Below, piece after piece: positions 34,545 to 42,532 of a stretch of 64,000 nt of DNA. Location of the stretch: the NCBI RefSeq assembly GCF_021353235.1, contig NZ_JAJTWT010000014.1, positions 1-64,000 on the forward strand, given 5' to 3'. The translations under genes and the position numbers were made by a program. The notes under the pieces were generated by a model, which ran no database searches, was not told the origin of the DNA, and saw only the letters and a program-made list of their open reading frames with translations. Numbering within the stretch: position 1 is the stretch's first letter; the number at the start of each line of letters is the position of its first letter. This DNA comes from Pelomonas caseinilytica. Its GTDB lineage: Bacteria; Pseudomonadota; Gammaproteobacteria; Burkholderiales; Burkholderiaceae_C.

Positions 34545-35558
34545 TTACTGAGCCACCAGCTCCACGCGCCGGTTCCTGGCCCGGCCCGCCTCATCGGCGT
34601 TGCCCGCCACCGGCGCCAGCGACGCCAGGCCGCGGGGCGCCAGGCGTTTGGCATCGACCTTGTAGGGCGCCGCGGTCAGCGCCGCGACGACGGCCTGGGC
34701 GCGTGCGAGGCTGAGTTTCTCGTTGGCCTCGAAGCTGCCGACGTTGTCGGTGTGGCCGACGACCCAGGCCTTGAGGGCGGGCTGGGCCTTGAGCAGCTCG
34801 GCCATGGCGTCGAGCTGGGCCTTGGACTCGGGCTTGAGTTCGGTCTTGCCGGTGTCGAAGAAGAGACCCGTGAGCGTGACGCGGCCCTCCGCCGCGAGGC
34901 CGGCCTGCAGGGCTGCGGGGTCGACCGTGACCTGGCCGGTGGCCATGGCCTTGGGTTCGACGATCTGGAGATAGGTCGCCACGAGGCCCGTCGTGGCATT
35001 GGCGGCCAGGGAGCTGTAGAGCAGCACGGTCGCTTCCTGGCCGGGCTTGCCCAGCGTCCCGACCAGCATGCGGCCCTGGTCGAAGGTCAGCGCCGAGGTC
35101 AGGCTGTAGCGGCTGCCGCTGGGCGTGTCGATGTCGCCCTTGGCCCAGGTGAAGCCTTTGGTGGGATCGAGCTGGCGGGTCCAGGCGAAGTAGAGGTCGC
35201 TGCAGTCGCGCTCGCAGGAGAAGCGCTTCTTGAAGCCGGCCTGGTTGAGGGCCTGCTCGTAGTTGCGCCAGACCTCCAGCGCCGACTTGCCGCGCGGCGC
35301 GATGTAGACCAGCCGCGTGACCTTGCCCTCCAGCTCGACGAGGTCCTTGAACTTGTACTTGTCGGCCTTCTGGAACTCGGGCGTGGCCGGCACGGCGGCG
35401 GCGTCCCAGTCGGAGACGCGCTGGCCTGCGAGCCAGGAGCCGGCGAAGCGCCGGATCATGGGATGGTCGGCAGCGCCGGGCACGTCGGCCGGCTGGGCCT
35501 GGGCGCCGAGGGCGGCGAGCAGCGCGAGCGCGGCGAAGGTGGTGTGGAGCGCCCTCAC
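34545..35558 (-). CDS. DUF4892-OmpA family outer membrane protein (paralogue 2)
   Basis: This 337-residue protein starts at a GTG (35558) overlapping the preceding stop. A signal peptide (ending GAQAQ) leads to a DUF4892-like domain (GAADHPMIRRFAGSWLAGQ onward) and a C-terminal OmpA peptidoglycan-binding domain. That domain has FFDTGKTELKPES, VVGHTDNVGS, NEKLSLARAQAVV and RARNRRVEL. It should link the outer membrane to the cell wall. It is the second of two tandem homologous genes, with the same domain order and many shared motifs. Confidence 0.88.
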   Translation of the reverse strand: MRALHTTFAALALLAALGAQAQPADVPGAADHPMIRRFAGSWLAGQRVSDWDAAAVPATPEFQKADKYKFKDLVELEGKVTRLVYIAPRGKSALEVWRNYEQALNQAGFKKRFSCERDCSDLYFAWTRQLDPTKGFTWAKGDIDTPSGSRYSLTSALTFDQGRMLVGTLGKPGQEATVLLYSSLAANATTGLVATYLQIVEPKAMATGQVTVDPAALQAGLAAEGRVTLTGLFFDTGKTELKPESKAQLDAMAELLKAQPALKAWVVGHTDNVGSFEANEKLSLARAQAVVAALTAAPYKVDAKRLAPRGLASLAPVAGNADEAGRARNRRVELVAQ

Positions 35559-36589
35559 TGCAGCACCATCTCGACGCGGCGGTTCTTGGCGCGGCCGTCC
35601 TCGCTGGCGTTGGAGGCGACGGGCGAATAGTTCGCGCTGCCGTGGGCCTGCAGGCGGTTGGCGGCGATGCCGCGCTGCGTCAGCGCGGCGACCACGGCCT
35701 GGGCGCGGCCCTGGCTGAGCTTGAGGTTGGCGTCCAGGCTGCCGGCGTTGTCGGTGTGGCCGACGATGAAGACCTTGGCCGTCGGCTGGGCCTTAAGCAC
35801 GGCGGCCATCTGGTCGAGCTGGGCCGCGCTCTCGGGCTTGAGCTCGGTCTTGCCGGTGTCGAACCGAACGCCGTCCAGCGCGATCTTGCCCTCGGCCTGC
35901 AGGCCCTGGCCGATGGCCTTGGCGTCCACGGTGACCTGGCCGCTGGGCATGGCCTTGGGCTCGACGATCTCGATGTAGCTGGCTGCGCGGTCGGTGTACT
36001 CGTTCTCGGCCTCGGCGGTGTAGACCATGACCTGCACCGGCGTGCCGCCGCGGTTGAGGGTGCCGGCCAGGATGCGCGCCTCGTCGGTGCCCAGGGCCAT
36101 GGGCAGGCCCCAGCGCGCGCCCTTGAAGTTGTTGCCCTTGACGCCGACGAGAGCGCCCTTGGCCCAGTTCATGGTCTTGCCGCGGTCGCTGGTCTCGAGC
36201 GCGAAATAGGCGTCGGCACAGGGCTTGAGTTCGCAGCTGAAGCGCGGCTTGAAGCCGGCCGCCATCAACGCCTGCTGCTGGTTGCGGAAGATCTCCAGCG
36301 GCGTCTTGCCCAGCGGGCCGAGGTAGTACAGCCGCGTGACCTTGCCTTCGGCCTGCACGGGGTCGGCGAACTTGTGCGGGTCGGCCTTGGACATGCCGGC
36401 TGCGCCGGGCAATTCCGTCGTGGCCCAGTCCTGCTGGCCGTAGCCGACGAGCAGGCTGCCGGGGAAGCGGCTGATGAGGGGGTGGTCGGCGCTGCCGCGC
36501 ACGTCGGCGGTGGGGGTGTCGTCGGCGGCCCGGGCGGCCGAGCCGGCCAGCGCCAGGGCACACAGGAGGGTCAGGGCTGGGATGCGCAT
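35555..36589 (-). CDS. DUF4892-OmpA family outer membrane protein (paralogue 1)
   Basis: This 344-residue protein is closely similar in plan to the gene that follows it: a signal peptide (ending AARAAD), a DUF4892 domain starting SADHPLISRFPGSLLVGY, and an OmpA domain with FDTGKTELKPES, VGHTDNAGS and NLKLSQGRAQAVV. The ATG at 36589 begins the signal peptide, although no strong Shine-Dalgarno is seen. The 4-nt GTGA overlap implies equal co-expression of the pair. Confidence 0.88.
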   Translation of the reverse strand: MRIPALTLLCALALAGSAARAADDTPTADVRGSADHPLISRFPGSLLVGYGQQDWATTELPGAAGMSKADPHKFADPVQAEGKVTRLYYLGPLGKTPLEIFRNQQQALMAAGFKPRFSCELKPCADAYFALETSDRGKTMNWAKGALVGVKGNNFKGARWGLPMALGTDEARILAGTLNRGGTPVQVMVYTAEAENEYTDRAASYIEIVEPKAMPSGQVTVDAKAIGQGLQAEGKIALDGVRFDTGKTELKPESAAQLDQMAAVLKAQPTAKVFIVGHTDNAGSLDANLKLSQGRAQAVVAALTQRGIAANRLQAHGSANYSPVASNASEDGRAKNRRVEMVLQ

Positions 36590-36826
36590 TGTTGTCAGTC
36601 GGATCAGGAAGTTATTGAGCGGCCCCCCGGCCCTGGGGGCGTCGGTCGGGGCGGTGGCGCGGAGTGGCTTCATCGGGGGACGGCTGCGGAGGGAGTGGCG
36701 ATGTTGCCGCAGTCAACGCGCGGGGCCGTCAGGCCGGTGGCCTGCAAACTGGGGACACGGCGCTGCCGTGCCGGACCGATTTGTGCCCAGTCGTAACGGC
36801 CGGCTGCAAGACCTGACGTCGGCCGG

Positions 36827-37327
36827 TCAGCGGTGGCGACGCGCCAGCTCGTAGCGCCATTCGATGCAGGGCTCGCCGCGGAATTCGGTCACGATGCGTT
36901 GGACGCAGCGGGCGCCGAGGCGCTCCAGCAGGCGGATGCAGGCCGTGTTACGGGCGTCGGTCTGCGCGTGGATGCGTTCGGCCGGCGTCTGCCCGAAGAC
37001 CATGTCGATGGCGGCGAGGATCGCGGCGCTGGCGATGCCGCGGCCCTGGGCCCCACGCGCCAGGGTGAAGCCGAACTCGGCGTCTCGCCCGTCGGCGGCG
37101 AGGTTGATGCCGATGTCGCCGAGCAGGCGCCCGGTGGCTTCGTCGGCGATGCCGAGCTGGGTCCACTGGCCGGGCTGGAAGAGGGGGATGGCGGCCATCT
37201 CCTCCAGGAAGGCGAGGGCCTCGGCATCGGGCCGTGGCGTCCAGCCCTGCCAGCGCCCGACCTCGGGATCGTGGCGGTAGGCCTGGAAGTCGGCCAGGTC
37301 GGCGGCGGTCAGGCGCCTGAGCTTCAC
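36827..37327 (-). CDS. RimJ/RimL-type GNAT acetyltransferase
   Basis: This 166-residue protein starts at the GTG at 37327 (GTGA overlap). LRRLTAADLADFQAYRHDPEVGRWQGW and IGINLAADGRDAEFGFTL, then QGRGIASAAILAAIDMVF (acetyl-CoA loop) and ARNTACIRLLERLGAR, match the acetyltransferase_3 (RimJ/RimL) group. That group includes ribosomal-protein and antibiotic acetyltransferases. It is the last of three GNAT genes linked by overlaps behind parA. Confidence 0.85.
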   Translation of the reverse strand: MKLRRLTAADLADFQAYRHDPEVGRWQGWTPRPDAEALAFLEEMAAIPLFQPGQWTQLGIADEATGRLLGDIGINLAADGRDAEFGFTLARGAQGRGIASAAILAAIDMVFGQTPAERIHAQTDARNTACIRLLERLGARCVQRIVTEFRGEPCIEWRYELARRHR

Positions 37328-38073
37328 GTCAACTCGCGCTCGGGGCTGCGGTAGTGGTAGCGGTAGGCGAAGACGAAGCCCAGCCGTGCGTAGAGGCGCT
37401 GGGCGACGGCGTTGTCGCTGCCGACCTGCAGGTAGGCCTGGCGGGCGCCCTGGGCGTGGGCCGCGCTCAGCAGGGCGCGGCACAGCCGCTCGCCGTGGCC
37501 CTGGCGCGGGGCGGCGGAGACGATGTCGTAGAGGCCGACGAGGTCGCCGTCGACGACCATCTGGCCGCAGGCCAGCAGGCCGCCGTCCGGGCCGTCCAGC
37601 GCAAAGCCCTGGTAGCGCACGGGCGCGTGGGCGATGCGCTCGGCATGGGCGGCGATGGCGGTAGGGGACGAACCCCGCAATGCGCCGACGGTGGCGGCGT
37701 AGGCCGCGGCGTCCAGGAGGCGCAGGGTGGCCGGCGCGGGGTCGGGGCGCAGGCTCTCCATCACCATGACGTCGGCGGCGTCGAAGGCGCCCCAGCCCTT
37801 GGCCGCCAGGCGGGCATCGAGGTCGACGGGCTGGCTCCAGGGCGTCACGCGCACGGCCAGCGGCAGCCCGGCCGCGTCGTAGGCCTGCCGGCAGCGCGCC
37901 AGCAGCTCGTCCAGCGGCAGGCTGCCGGCGCGCAGGGCATTGATGCAGCGCGAGCGCTTGGCTTTGCCCGGCGAGAGGCGGATGAGCCAGCCGTCGATGT
38001 CGGCCTGCTGGGGCGGGGCGGAGGCGTCCAGCCCCGCCTGTTCGGCGCGCAGGGCGAGGGTGGGGTCAGGCAT
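37324..38073 (-). CDS. GNAT-family N-acetyltransferase with N-terminal extension
   Basis: This 249-residue protein has a C-terminal GNAT core (VGLYDIVSAAPRQGHGERLCRALL with the acetyl-CoA loop, then GSDNAVAQRLYARLGFVFAY). About 100 N-terminal residues resemble a second, degenerate GNAT unit (GWLIRLSPGKAKRSRCINAL). It overlaps the GNAT genes on both sides. The substrate is unknown. Confidence 0.82.
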   Translation of the reverse strand: MPDPTLALRAEQAGLDASAPPQQADIDGWLIRLSPGKAKRSRCINALRAGSLPLDELLARCRQAYDAAGLPLAVRVTPWSQPVDLDARLAAKGWGAFDAADVMVMESLRPDPAPATLRLLDAAAYAATVGALRGSSPTAIAAHAERIAHAPVRYQGFALDGPDGGLLACGQMVVDGDLVGLYDIVSAAPRQGHGERLCRALLSAAHAQGARQAYLQVGSDNAVAQRLYARLGFVFAYRYHYRSPERELT

Positions 38074-38608
38074 GGCTGGCCAAGATGGCGGGGGAGCGCC
38101 AGACGCAGCGCCACACCGGGTGCTGCTGGCCAGCGAGGGGCTCGCTCAGTTGCAGGTCGGTCACCTCGGCGCCGAGGCGTTCGTAGAAGGCGCGGGCGGC
38201 GGTGTTGGCGTCCAGCACCCAGAGGTAGAGGGAGCGGTCGGAGCCGCTGCGCTGCAGGCCTTGCGCCACGCCCTGCATCAGCCGCCGGCCGACGCCGCCA
38301 CCCTTGAAGTCGGGCGCGACGTGCAGGGCGTCGACGTAGTCGCCCCAGACGGGGTCGTGGGCCGGCATGACGTAGGCGAAGCCGAGCAGCCGGCCGGCTT
38401 CACCCTCGGCCACCAGGCCCCAGTCGGCGCCGGCTGCGGAAGATTGCAGCCGGTCCCGCCAGGCCTGGCGCCGCTCGGTGTCGGCTTCCTGGTCGAGGTA
38501 GGCGTCGGTGAAGACGCCGCGGTAGGCGCTGCGCCAGCTGGCCGCGTGCAGGGCCGCGACGGCATCGGCGTCGGCGGCGGCCATGGGGCGTAGCAGGATC
38601 GGCGTCAT
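38066..38608 (-). CDS. GNAT-family N-acetyltransferase
   Basis: This 180-residue GNAT begins ILLRPMAAADADAVAALHAASW and has the acetyl-CoA signature VAPDFKGGGVGRRLM, then LWVLDANTAARAFYERLGA. The start overlaps the parA stop by 4 nt (ATGA), so its translation is coupled to ParA. It is the first of three consecutive acetyltransferase genes. No substrate can be inferred from the sequence. Confidence 0.86.
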   Translation of the reverse strand: MTPILLRPMAAADADAVAALHAASWRSAYRGVFTDAYLDQEADTERRQAWRDRLQSSAAGADWGLVAEGEAGRLLGFAYVMPAHDPVWGDYVDALHVAPDFKGGGVGRRLMQGVAQGLQRSGSDRSLYLWVLDANTAARAFYERLGAEVTDLQLSEPLAGQQHPVWRCVWRSPAILASHA

Positions 38609-39378
38609 CGCATCGTCTCGATGCGCCTGACCATCTCGCGGGCGAACTCGACGAAGGCCTGGGCGCCCTTGGACGCCGGGTCGAAGACGACGCCCGGCAG
38701 GCCGTAGCTGGGCGCCTCGGCCAGGCGCACGTTGCGCGGGATGACAGTGTCGAAGACCTTGTCGCCGAAGTGGGCCTTGAGCTGGTCGCTGACCTGCTGC
38801 TGCAGCGTGATGCGCGGATCGAACATGACGCGCAGCAGGCCGATGATCTGCAGGTCCGGGTTGAGATTGGCGTGGATCTGCTTGATGGTGTTGACCAGGT
38901 CGGTCAGGCCCTCCAGCGCGAAGTACTCGCACTGCATCGGCACGATGACGCCATGGGCGCTGCACAGGCCGTTGAGCGTCAGCATGGACAGCGACGGCGG
39001 GCAGTCGATGAGGATGAAGTCGTAGTCGGCCGACGCCGCGGCGAGGGCGCCCTTGAGGCGGGCCTCGCGCCGCTCCAACTCCACCAGCTCGACTTCGGCA
39101 CCGGCCAGTTCGCGGTTGGCGCCGAGTACGTCATAGCCGGCTTTTTCGGCGTGCGACTTGGCTTCGGCGATGGTGGCCGACTCCAGCAGCACGTCGTAGA
39201 CCGTGGTCTCCAGCTTGCGCTTGTCGATGCCGGAGCCCATCGTGGCGTTGCCCTGCGGGTCCAGGTCGACGACGAGGACGCGTTGGCCGATCTGCGCCAG
39301 ACCGGCGGCGAGATTGACGGTGGTGGTGGTCTTGCCGACGCCGCCCTTCTGGTTGGCGATACAGAAAATCTTGGCCAT
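38605..39378 (-). CDS. parA: Chromosome-partitioning ATPase ParA
   Basis: This 257-residue P-loop ATPase has the deviant Walker A KGGVGKTTT (residues 11-19), Walker A' DLDPQGNATMGSGID and Walker B DFILIDCPPSL. It binds DNA as an ATP dimer and moves ParB-parS complexes. It lacks the N-terminal helix-turn-helix of plasmid type Ia ParA, which fits a chromosomal Soj-like protein. Gene order mnmG-rsmG-parA is the standard one near bacterial origins. parB is not next to it, and three GNAT genes follow instead. Confidence 0.96.
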   Translation of the reverse strand: MAKIFCIANQKGGVGKTTTTVNLAAGLAQIGQRVLVVDLDPQGNATMGSGIDKRKLETTVYDVLLESATIAEAKSHAEKAGYDVLGANRELAGAEVELVELERREARLKGALAAASADYDFILIDCPPSLSMLTLNGLCSAHGVIVPMQCEYFALEGLTDLVNTIKQIHANLNPDLQIIGLLRVMFDPRITLQQQVSDQLKAHFGDKVFDTVIPRNVRLAEAPSYGLPGVVFDPASKGAQAFVEFAREMVRRIETMR

Positions 39379-39425
39379 CGATTATTCGTAGGGACAGCGG
39401 GGCGACGCGGGAGGATAAGGGACGC

Positions 39426-39495
39426 AGCCACAGAGTCACAGAGACACAGAGGGAATGGCACCGAATTTCTCTGTGTCTCCGTGCCTCTGTGGCTT
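39426..39495. repeat. Imperfect palindromic CACAGAG-type repeat, copy 2 (parA/rsmG)
   Basis: The arms AGCCACAGAG... (from 39426) and ...CTCTGTGGCT (to about 39495) form a long inverted repeat with units of GACACAGAG/GTGCCTCTG. It fills the gap between the rsmG stop and the parA start on the minus strand. It is the same family as the copies at 23.9 and 40.1 kb. Confidence 0.8.
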
Positions 39496-39500
39496 TGTTT

Positions 39501-40127
39501 CTACTTCGGCCGCATCCAGACGAGGCAGCGTTGGGCATCCAGGCCGGGGACGGTCAGTTGTTCCACGTGAAACACGTCGACGTCGGAGGGCAGGGCGGCG
39601 ATCTCGTCGGCCGGGTTCTGCCCCTTCATCGCCATCCACACGGCGCCTTCGGCGAGGTGTTGGCGGGTCAGGCTGGTGAAGTCGGCCAGCGAGGCGAAGG
39701 CACGGGAGGTGATGACGCCGAAAGCTTGGGCCTGCAAAGTCTCGACCCGGCTATGCACGCCATGCAGGTTGGGCAGTTTCAGTTCGGCGGCCACCTGCTG
39801 GATGAAGGTCGCCTTCTTGGCGACGGCGTCCACACAGGTCACGTCGGTGCCGGGGCAGCAGATGGCGATCACCACACCCGGCAGGCCGCCGCCGGCGCCC
39901 ACGTCCATCAAGCGCTGCGGCGCCCCGTGGCGCAGCAGCGGCGGAATGGCCGCGAGGCTGTCCACGAGGTGGTGGCTCAGCATCTGCGCCGGGTCTCGGA
40001 CGGCCGTCAGGTTGTAGACCCTGTTCCACTTCTGCAGCAGGGCGAGGTAGGCCAACAGCTGGTCGATCTGGGTCGCTGAAAGATCCAGGCCAAGTTGCTG
40101 GGTGGCTTGTTCCAGGGCGGCTCTCAT
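39501..40127 (-). CDS. rsmG: 16S rRNA (guanine-N7)-methyltransferase RsmG
   Basis: This 208-residue SAM-dependent enzyme methylates G527 of 16S rRNA. WNRVYNLTAVRDPAQMLSHHLVDSLA and the SAM loop DVGAGGGLPGVV are typical. The ATG at 40127 is chosen because the longer frame runs into the upstream repeat. The gene lies between two copies of the CACAGAG palindrome, and a parS-like site (39559-39574) is embedded near its 3' end. Confidence 0.95.
   Translation of the reverse strand: MRAALEQATQQLGLDLSATQIDQLLAYLALLQKWNRVYNLTAVRDPAQMLSHHLVDSLAAIPPLLRHGAPQRLMDVGAGGGLPGVVIAICCPGTDVTCVDAVAKKATFIQQVAAELKLPNLHGVHSRVETLQAQAFGVITSRAFASLADFTSLTRQHLAEGAVWMAMKGQNPADEIAALPSDVDVFHVEQLTVPGLDAQRCLVWMRPK
39559..39574. 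other. parS-like ParB-binding site 1 (in rsmG)
   Basis: TGTTCCACGTGAAACA matches the near-universal parS palindrome TGTTTCACGTGAAACA at 15 of 16 positions. It lies inside the rsmG coding sequence, close to parA. Confidence 0.88.
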
Positions 40128-40143
40128 CGGCGAGCCCCGAACA

Positions 40144-40224
40144 CAGCCACAGAGACACCGAGGCACCGAGAAGGTCGTGCCGGTGCGTGGATATTTCTCT
40201 GTGCCTCTATGCCTCTGTGGCTAT
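40144..40224. repeat. Imperfect palindromic CACAGAG-type repeat, copy 3 (rsmG/mnmG)
   Basis: The left arm (AGCCACAGAGACACCGAGGC, from 40145) and right arm (ending GCCTCTGTGGCT) form a long imperfect hairpin in the gap between mnmG and rsmG. The centre differs from copies 1 and 2, while the arms are conserved, which suggests selection or spread as a structured element. Confidence 0.78.
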
Positions 40225-40245
40225 GTATTTGCCTCATGGGCACGC

Positions 40246-42195
40246 TCATGCCGCCTCCGCTTCGCTGAAGCCCTTGAACTTGCCCTTCTTCAGGTGCACC
40301 AGCAGCAGCGAGATGGCCGCCGGCGTGATGCCGGAGATACGCGACGCCTGGCCCAGGGTTTCCGGCCGGTGGGCGTTGAGCTTCTGGCGGGCCTCGAAGG
40401 AGAGGGCGTGGACCAGGCTGTAGTCCAGGTCCTCCGGCAGCCTGAGGTGCTCGAAGTGAGCCGCACGAGCGACGTCATCGACCTGCTTGTCGATGTAGCC
40501 CGCGTACTTCACGCTGATCTCCACCTGTTCGGTCACGAGGCCGGCCAAGTCCGCGCCGAGTTCGGCCGCCAGCGTTTCACGTGAAACACCCGCCTCGGGT
40601 TTGGCGATCGCGGCCACTTCGGCGATGGTGTCGAATCCGACGCCCGGCCGGCGCAGCAGGTCCGCAAGGTTGTATTCGCGCTCCAGTGCTTTTCCGAACA
40701 GCCTTTCAGCGTCGGCAGCCGGAAGGATGCCGGGGTGAACCCAGGTGCTCTTCAGCTTCTCGGTTTCACGTGAAACGGCGTCGCGCTTGCGGTTGAAGGC
40801 CGCCCAGCGCTCGTCGTCCACGAGGCCCAGGCGACGGCCGACTTCCGTCAAGCGCAGGTCCGCGTTGTCCTCGCGCAGCTGCAGCCGGTACTCCGCCCGG
40901 CTGGTGAACATGCGGTAGGGCTCGGTGACGCCCTTGGTGATGAGGTCGTCCACCAGCACGCCCAGGTAGGCCTGGTCGCGAGCGGGCGTCCAGGGGTCGT
41001 CGCCGCGAACCTGCAGCGCCGCATTCAGCCCGGCGAACAGGCCCTGCGCGGCGGCCTCCTCGTAGCCTGTCGTGCCGTTGATCTGGCCGGCGAAGAACAG
41101 GCCCTGGATGACCTTGGTCTCGAACGAGGCCTTGAGCCCGCGCGGGTCGAAGTAGTCGTACTCGATGGCGTAGCCGGGGCGCAGGATGTCGGCGTTCTCC
41201 AGCCCCGGAATGCTGCGCACGGCCGCCAGCTGGATGTCGAAGGGCAGGGAAGTGGAGATGCCGTTGGGATAGAACTCGTGCGTCGTCAGGCCCTCGGGTT
41301 CCAGGAAGATCTGGTGCGAGTCCTTGTCGGCGAAACGGTTGACCTTGTCTTCGATGCTCGGGCAGTAGCGCGGGCCGACGCCCTCGATCACGCCGGTGAA
41401 CATCGGGCTGCGGTCGAAACCGCTGCGGATGATGTCGTGGGTGCGGGTGTTGGTGTGGGTGATCCAGCAGGGCACCTGCTGCGGGTGCATGGCCGTGTTC
41501 CCCATGAAGCTGAAGACCGGCACCGGATCGAGGTCGCCAGGCTGGGCCTCGCACTTCGAGAAGTCGATCGTGCGGCCGTCGATGCGCGGCGGCGTGCCGG
41601 TCTTCAGGCGCCCCTGCGGCAGCTTCAGTTCCTTCAGCCGGGCGGACAGCGACACGGCAGGCGGATCCCCGGCGCGGCCGGCGCTGTAGTTCTCCAGGCC
41701 CACGTGGATGCGGCCGTCCAGGAAGGTGCCGGCCGTCAGCACGACCGCGCGGGCGCGAAACCGGATGCCGGCCTGAGTCACGGCGCCCACCACCCGGTCG
41801 CCTTCCACCATCAGGTCGTCCACGGCCTGCTGGAAGAGCATGAGATTGGGCTGGTTCTCCAGGCGCCGGCGAATGGCCGCCTTGTAGAGGATGCGGTCGG
41901 CCTGCGCGCGCGTCGCCCGCACGGCCGGGCCCTTGGAGCCGTTCAGGATGCGGAACTGGATGCCGCCTTCGTCGGTGGCCAGGGCCATCGCGCCCCCCAG
42001 GGCATCCACCTCCTTGACGAGGTGGCCCTTGCCGATGCCGCCGATGCTGGGATTGCAGCTCATCTGGCCGAGGGTCTCGATGTTGTGGGTCAGCAGCAGG
42101 GTCTGCGCGCCCATGCGGGCGGCGGCCAGGGCCGCCTCGGTGCCGGCATGGCCGCCGCCGACGACGATGACGTCGAATTCCTTGGGATAGAGCAT
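40246..42195 (-). CDS. mnmG: tRNA uridine-5-carboxymethylaminomethyl enzyme MnmG (GidA)
   Basis: This 649-residue FAD protein modifies wobble uridine-34 of tRNAs with MnmE. The FAD loop [12 protein letters not shown] lies near the N-terminus, [14 protein letters not shown] follows, and the C-terminal segment has [30 protein letters not shown]. The ATG at 42195 begins the conserved domain. The longer frame upstream is rejected. Two parS-like palindromes lie in its 3' part. A possible DnaA-controlled RNA is encoded divergently just upstream. Confidence 0.97.
   Translation of the reverse strand: MLYPKEFDVIVVGGGHAGTEAALAAARMGAQTLLLTHNIETLGQMSCNPSIGGIGKGHLVKEVDALGGAMALATDEGGIQFRILNGSKGPAVRATRAQADRILYKAAIRRRLENQPNLMLFQQAVDDLMVEGDRVVGAVTQAGIRFRARAVVLTAGTFLDGRIHVGLENYSAGRAGDPPAVSLSARLKELKLPQGRLKTGTPPRIDGRTIDFSKCEAQPGDLDPVPVFSFMGNTAMHPQQVPCWITHTNTRTHDIIRSGFDRSPMFTGVIEGVGPRYCPSIEDKVNRFADKDSHQIFLEPEGLTTHEFYPNGISTSLPFDIQLAAVRSIPGLENADILRPGYAIEYDYFDPRGLKASFETKVIQGLFFAGQINGTTGYEEAAAQGLFAGLNAALQVRGDDPWTPARDQAYLGVLVDDLITKGVTEPYRMFTSRAEYRLQLREDNADLRLTEVGRRLGLVDDERWAAFNRKRDAVSRETEKLKSTWVHPGILPAADAERLFGKALEREYNLADLLRRPGVGFDTIAEVAAIAKPEAGVSRETLAAELGADLAGLVTEQVEISVKYAGYIDKQVDDVARAAHFEHLRLPEDLDYSLVHALSFEARQKLNAHRPETLGQASRISGITPAAISLLLVHLKKGKFKGFSEAEAA
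40573..40588. other. parS-like ParB-binding site 2 (in mnmG)
   Basis: CGTTTCACGTGAAACA matches consensus parS at 15 of 16 positions. It is located in the mnmG coding sequence. Confidence 0.88.
40762..40777. other. parS-like ParB-binding site 3 (in mnmG)
   Basis: GGTTTCACGTGAAACG keeps the central 14-bp palindrome GTTTCACGTGAAAC exactly, with both outer bases changed. It is 189 bp from site 2. Confidence 0.8.
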
Positions 42196-42243
42196 GTGGG
42201 GAGCCGGTGTTGCGCCACCCCGGAGTCGTGGCACGGGCAAACC

Positions 42244-42272
42244 TTGAATTTTACGAACCGGCTGTGGATAAG
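42244..42272 (+). promoter_or_regulatory. Candidate promoter overlapping a DnaA box
   Basis: TTGAAT (42244-42249) and GATAAG (42267-42272), 17 bp apart, resemble -35/-10 elements reading away from mnmG. The -10 overlaps the DnaA box. Transcription would start near 42279 and run into the orphan terminator at 42463-42494. Confidence 0.4.
42263..42271 (-). promoter_or_regulatory. Perfect DnaA box upstream of mnmG
   Basis: TGTGGATAA is the exact complement of TTATCCACA, the strongest DnaA box. It is 68 bp upstream of the mnmG start codon. It could control mnmG, the divergent RNA, or both. Confidence 0.65.
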
Positions 42273-42278
42273 TCACCC

Positions 42279-42494
42279 GCCAGGGCATGGGCTGGGTCGC
42301 GTCATTTCGGTGCGTCCCGGCGGCGATTCATTCCGCCTTCGCCGCCCTTCGTTCCCTTTAGGGACGCGCCGTGACATGGGCCCCTAGCATCACCTCCGGC
42401 TCGGTAGAGCCCCTGCTTGGTACCCCTTGGCAGGCTCTCGTTGGATAGGCTGACGTGGAGTTGGGACCCCGATTCATTTCGGGGTCCTTTTTTT
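42279..42494 (+). ncRNA. Candidate small structured RNA divergent from mnmG
   Basis: No gene precedes the strong plus-strand terminator at 42463-42494, so a transcript must begin in the mnmG upstream region. The interval folds. A long hairpin (42301-42375) pairs GTCA/TGAC, CGG/CCG and GCGTCCC/GGGACGC around an inner stem GGCGGCG/CGCCGCC. A second stem pairs GAGC-cc-CTGC (42407-42416) with GCAGGCTC (42430-42437). The third hairpin is the terminator. It does not match 6S, SRP, tmRNA or RNase P RNA by eye. It could instead be a terminated leader of the 72-residue gene downstream. The 5' end is uncertain. Confidence 0.5.
42463..42494 (+). terminator. Strong orphan intrinsic terminator
   Basis: GGACCCCGA (42464-42472) and TCGGGGTCC (42479-42487) form a perfect 9-bp stem with a 6-nt loop, followed by seven T. 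It is the best terminator in the window, yet the nearest upstream plus-strand coding gene is 8 kb away. Confidence 0.92.
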
Positions 42495-42532
42495 CGACCG
42501 GACCCGCCCTCGCGTCGCCCGGCCCCCCCGTG

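Noticed and set aside
39501-40166. Longer RsmG start at 40166
   Set aside because: It would place the N-terminus in the palindromic repeat. The ATG at 40127 starts the conserved domain.
42279-42494. Known RNA families (6S, SRP, tmRNA, RNase P) or a known riboswitch
   Set aside because: No matching conserved core was recognised by eye. It is left as an unassigned candidate.
42196-42532. oriC next to mnmG, as in E. coli
   Set aside because: Only one DnaA box is present and there is no AT-rich repeat array. The region is better explained by a promoter and a terminated RNA.
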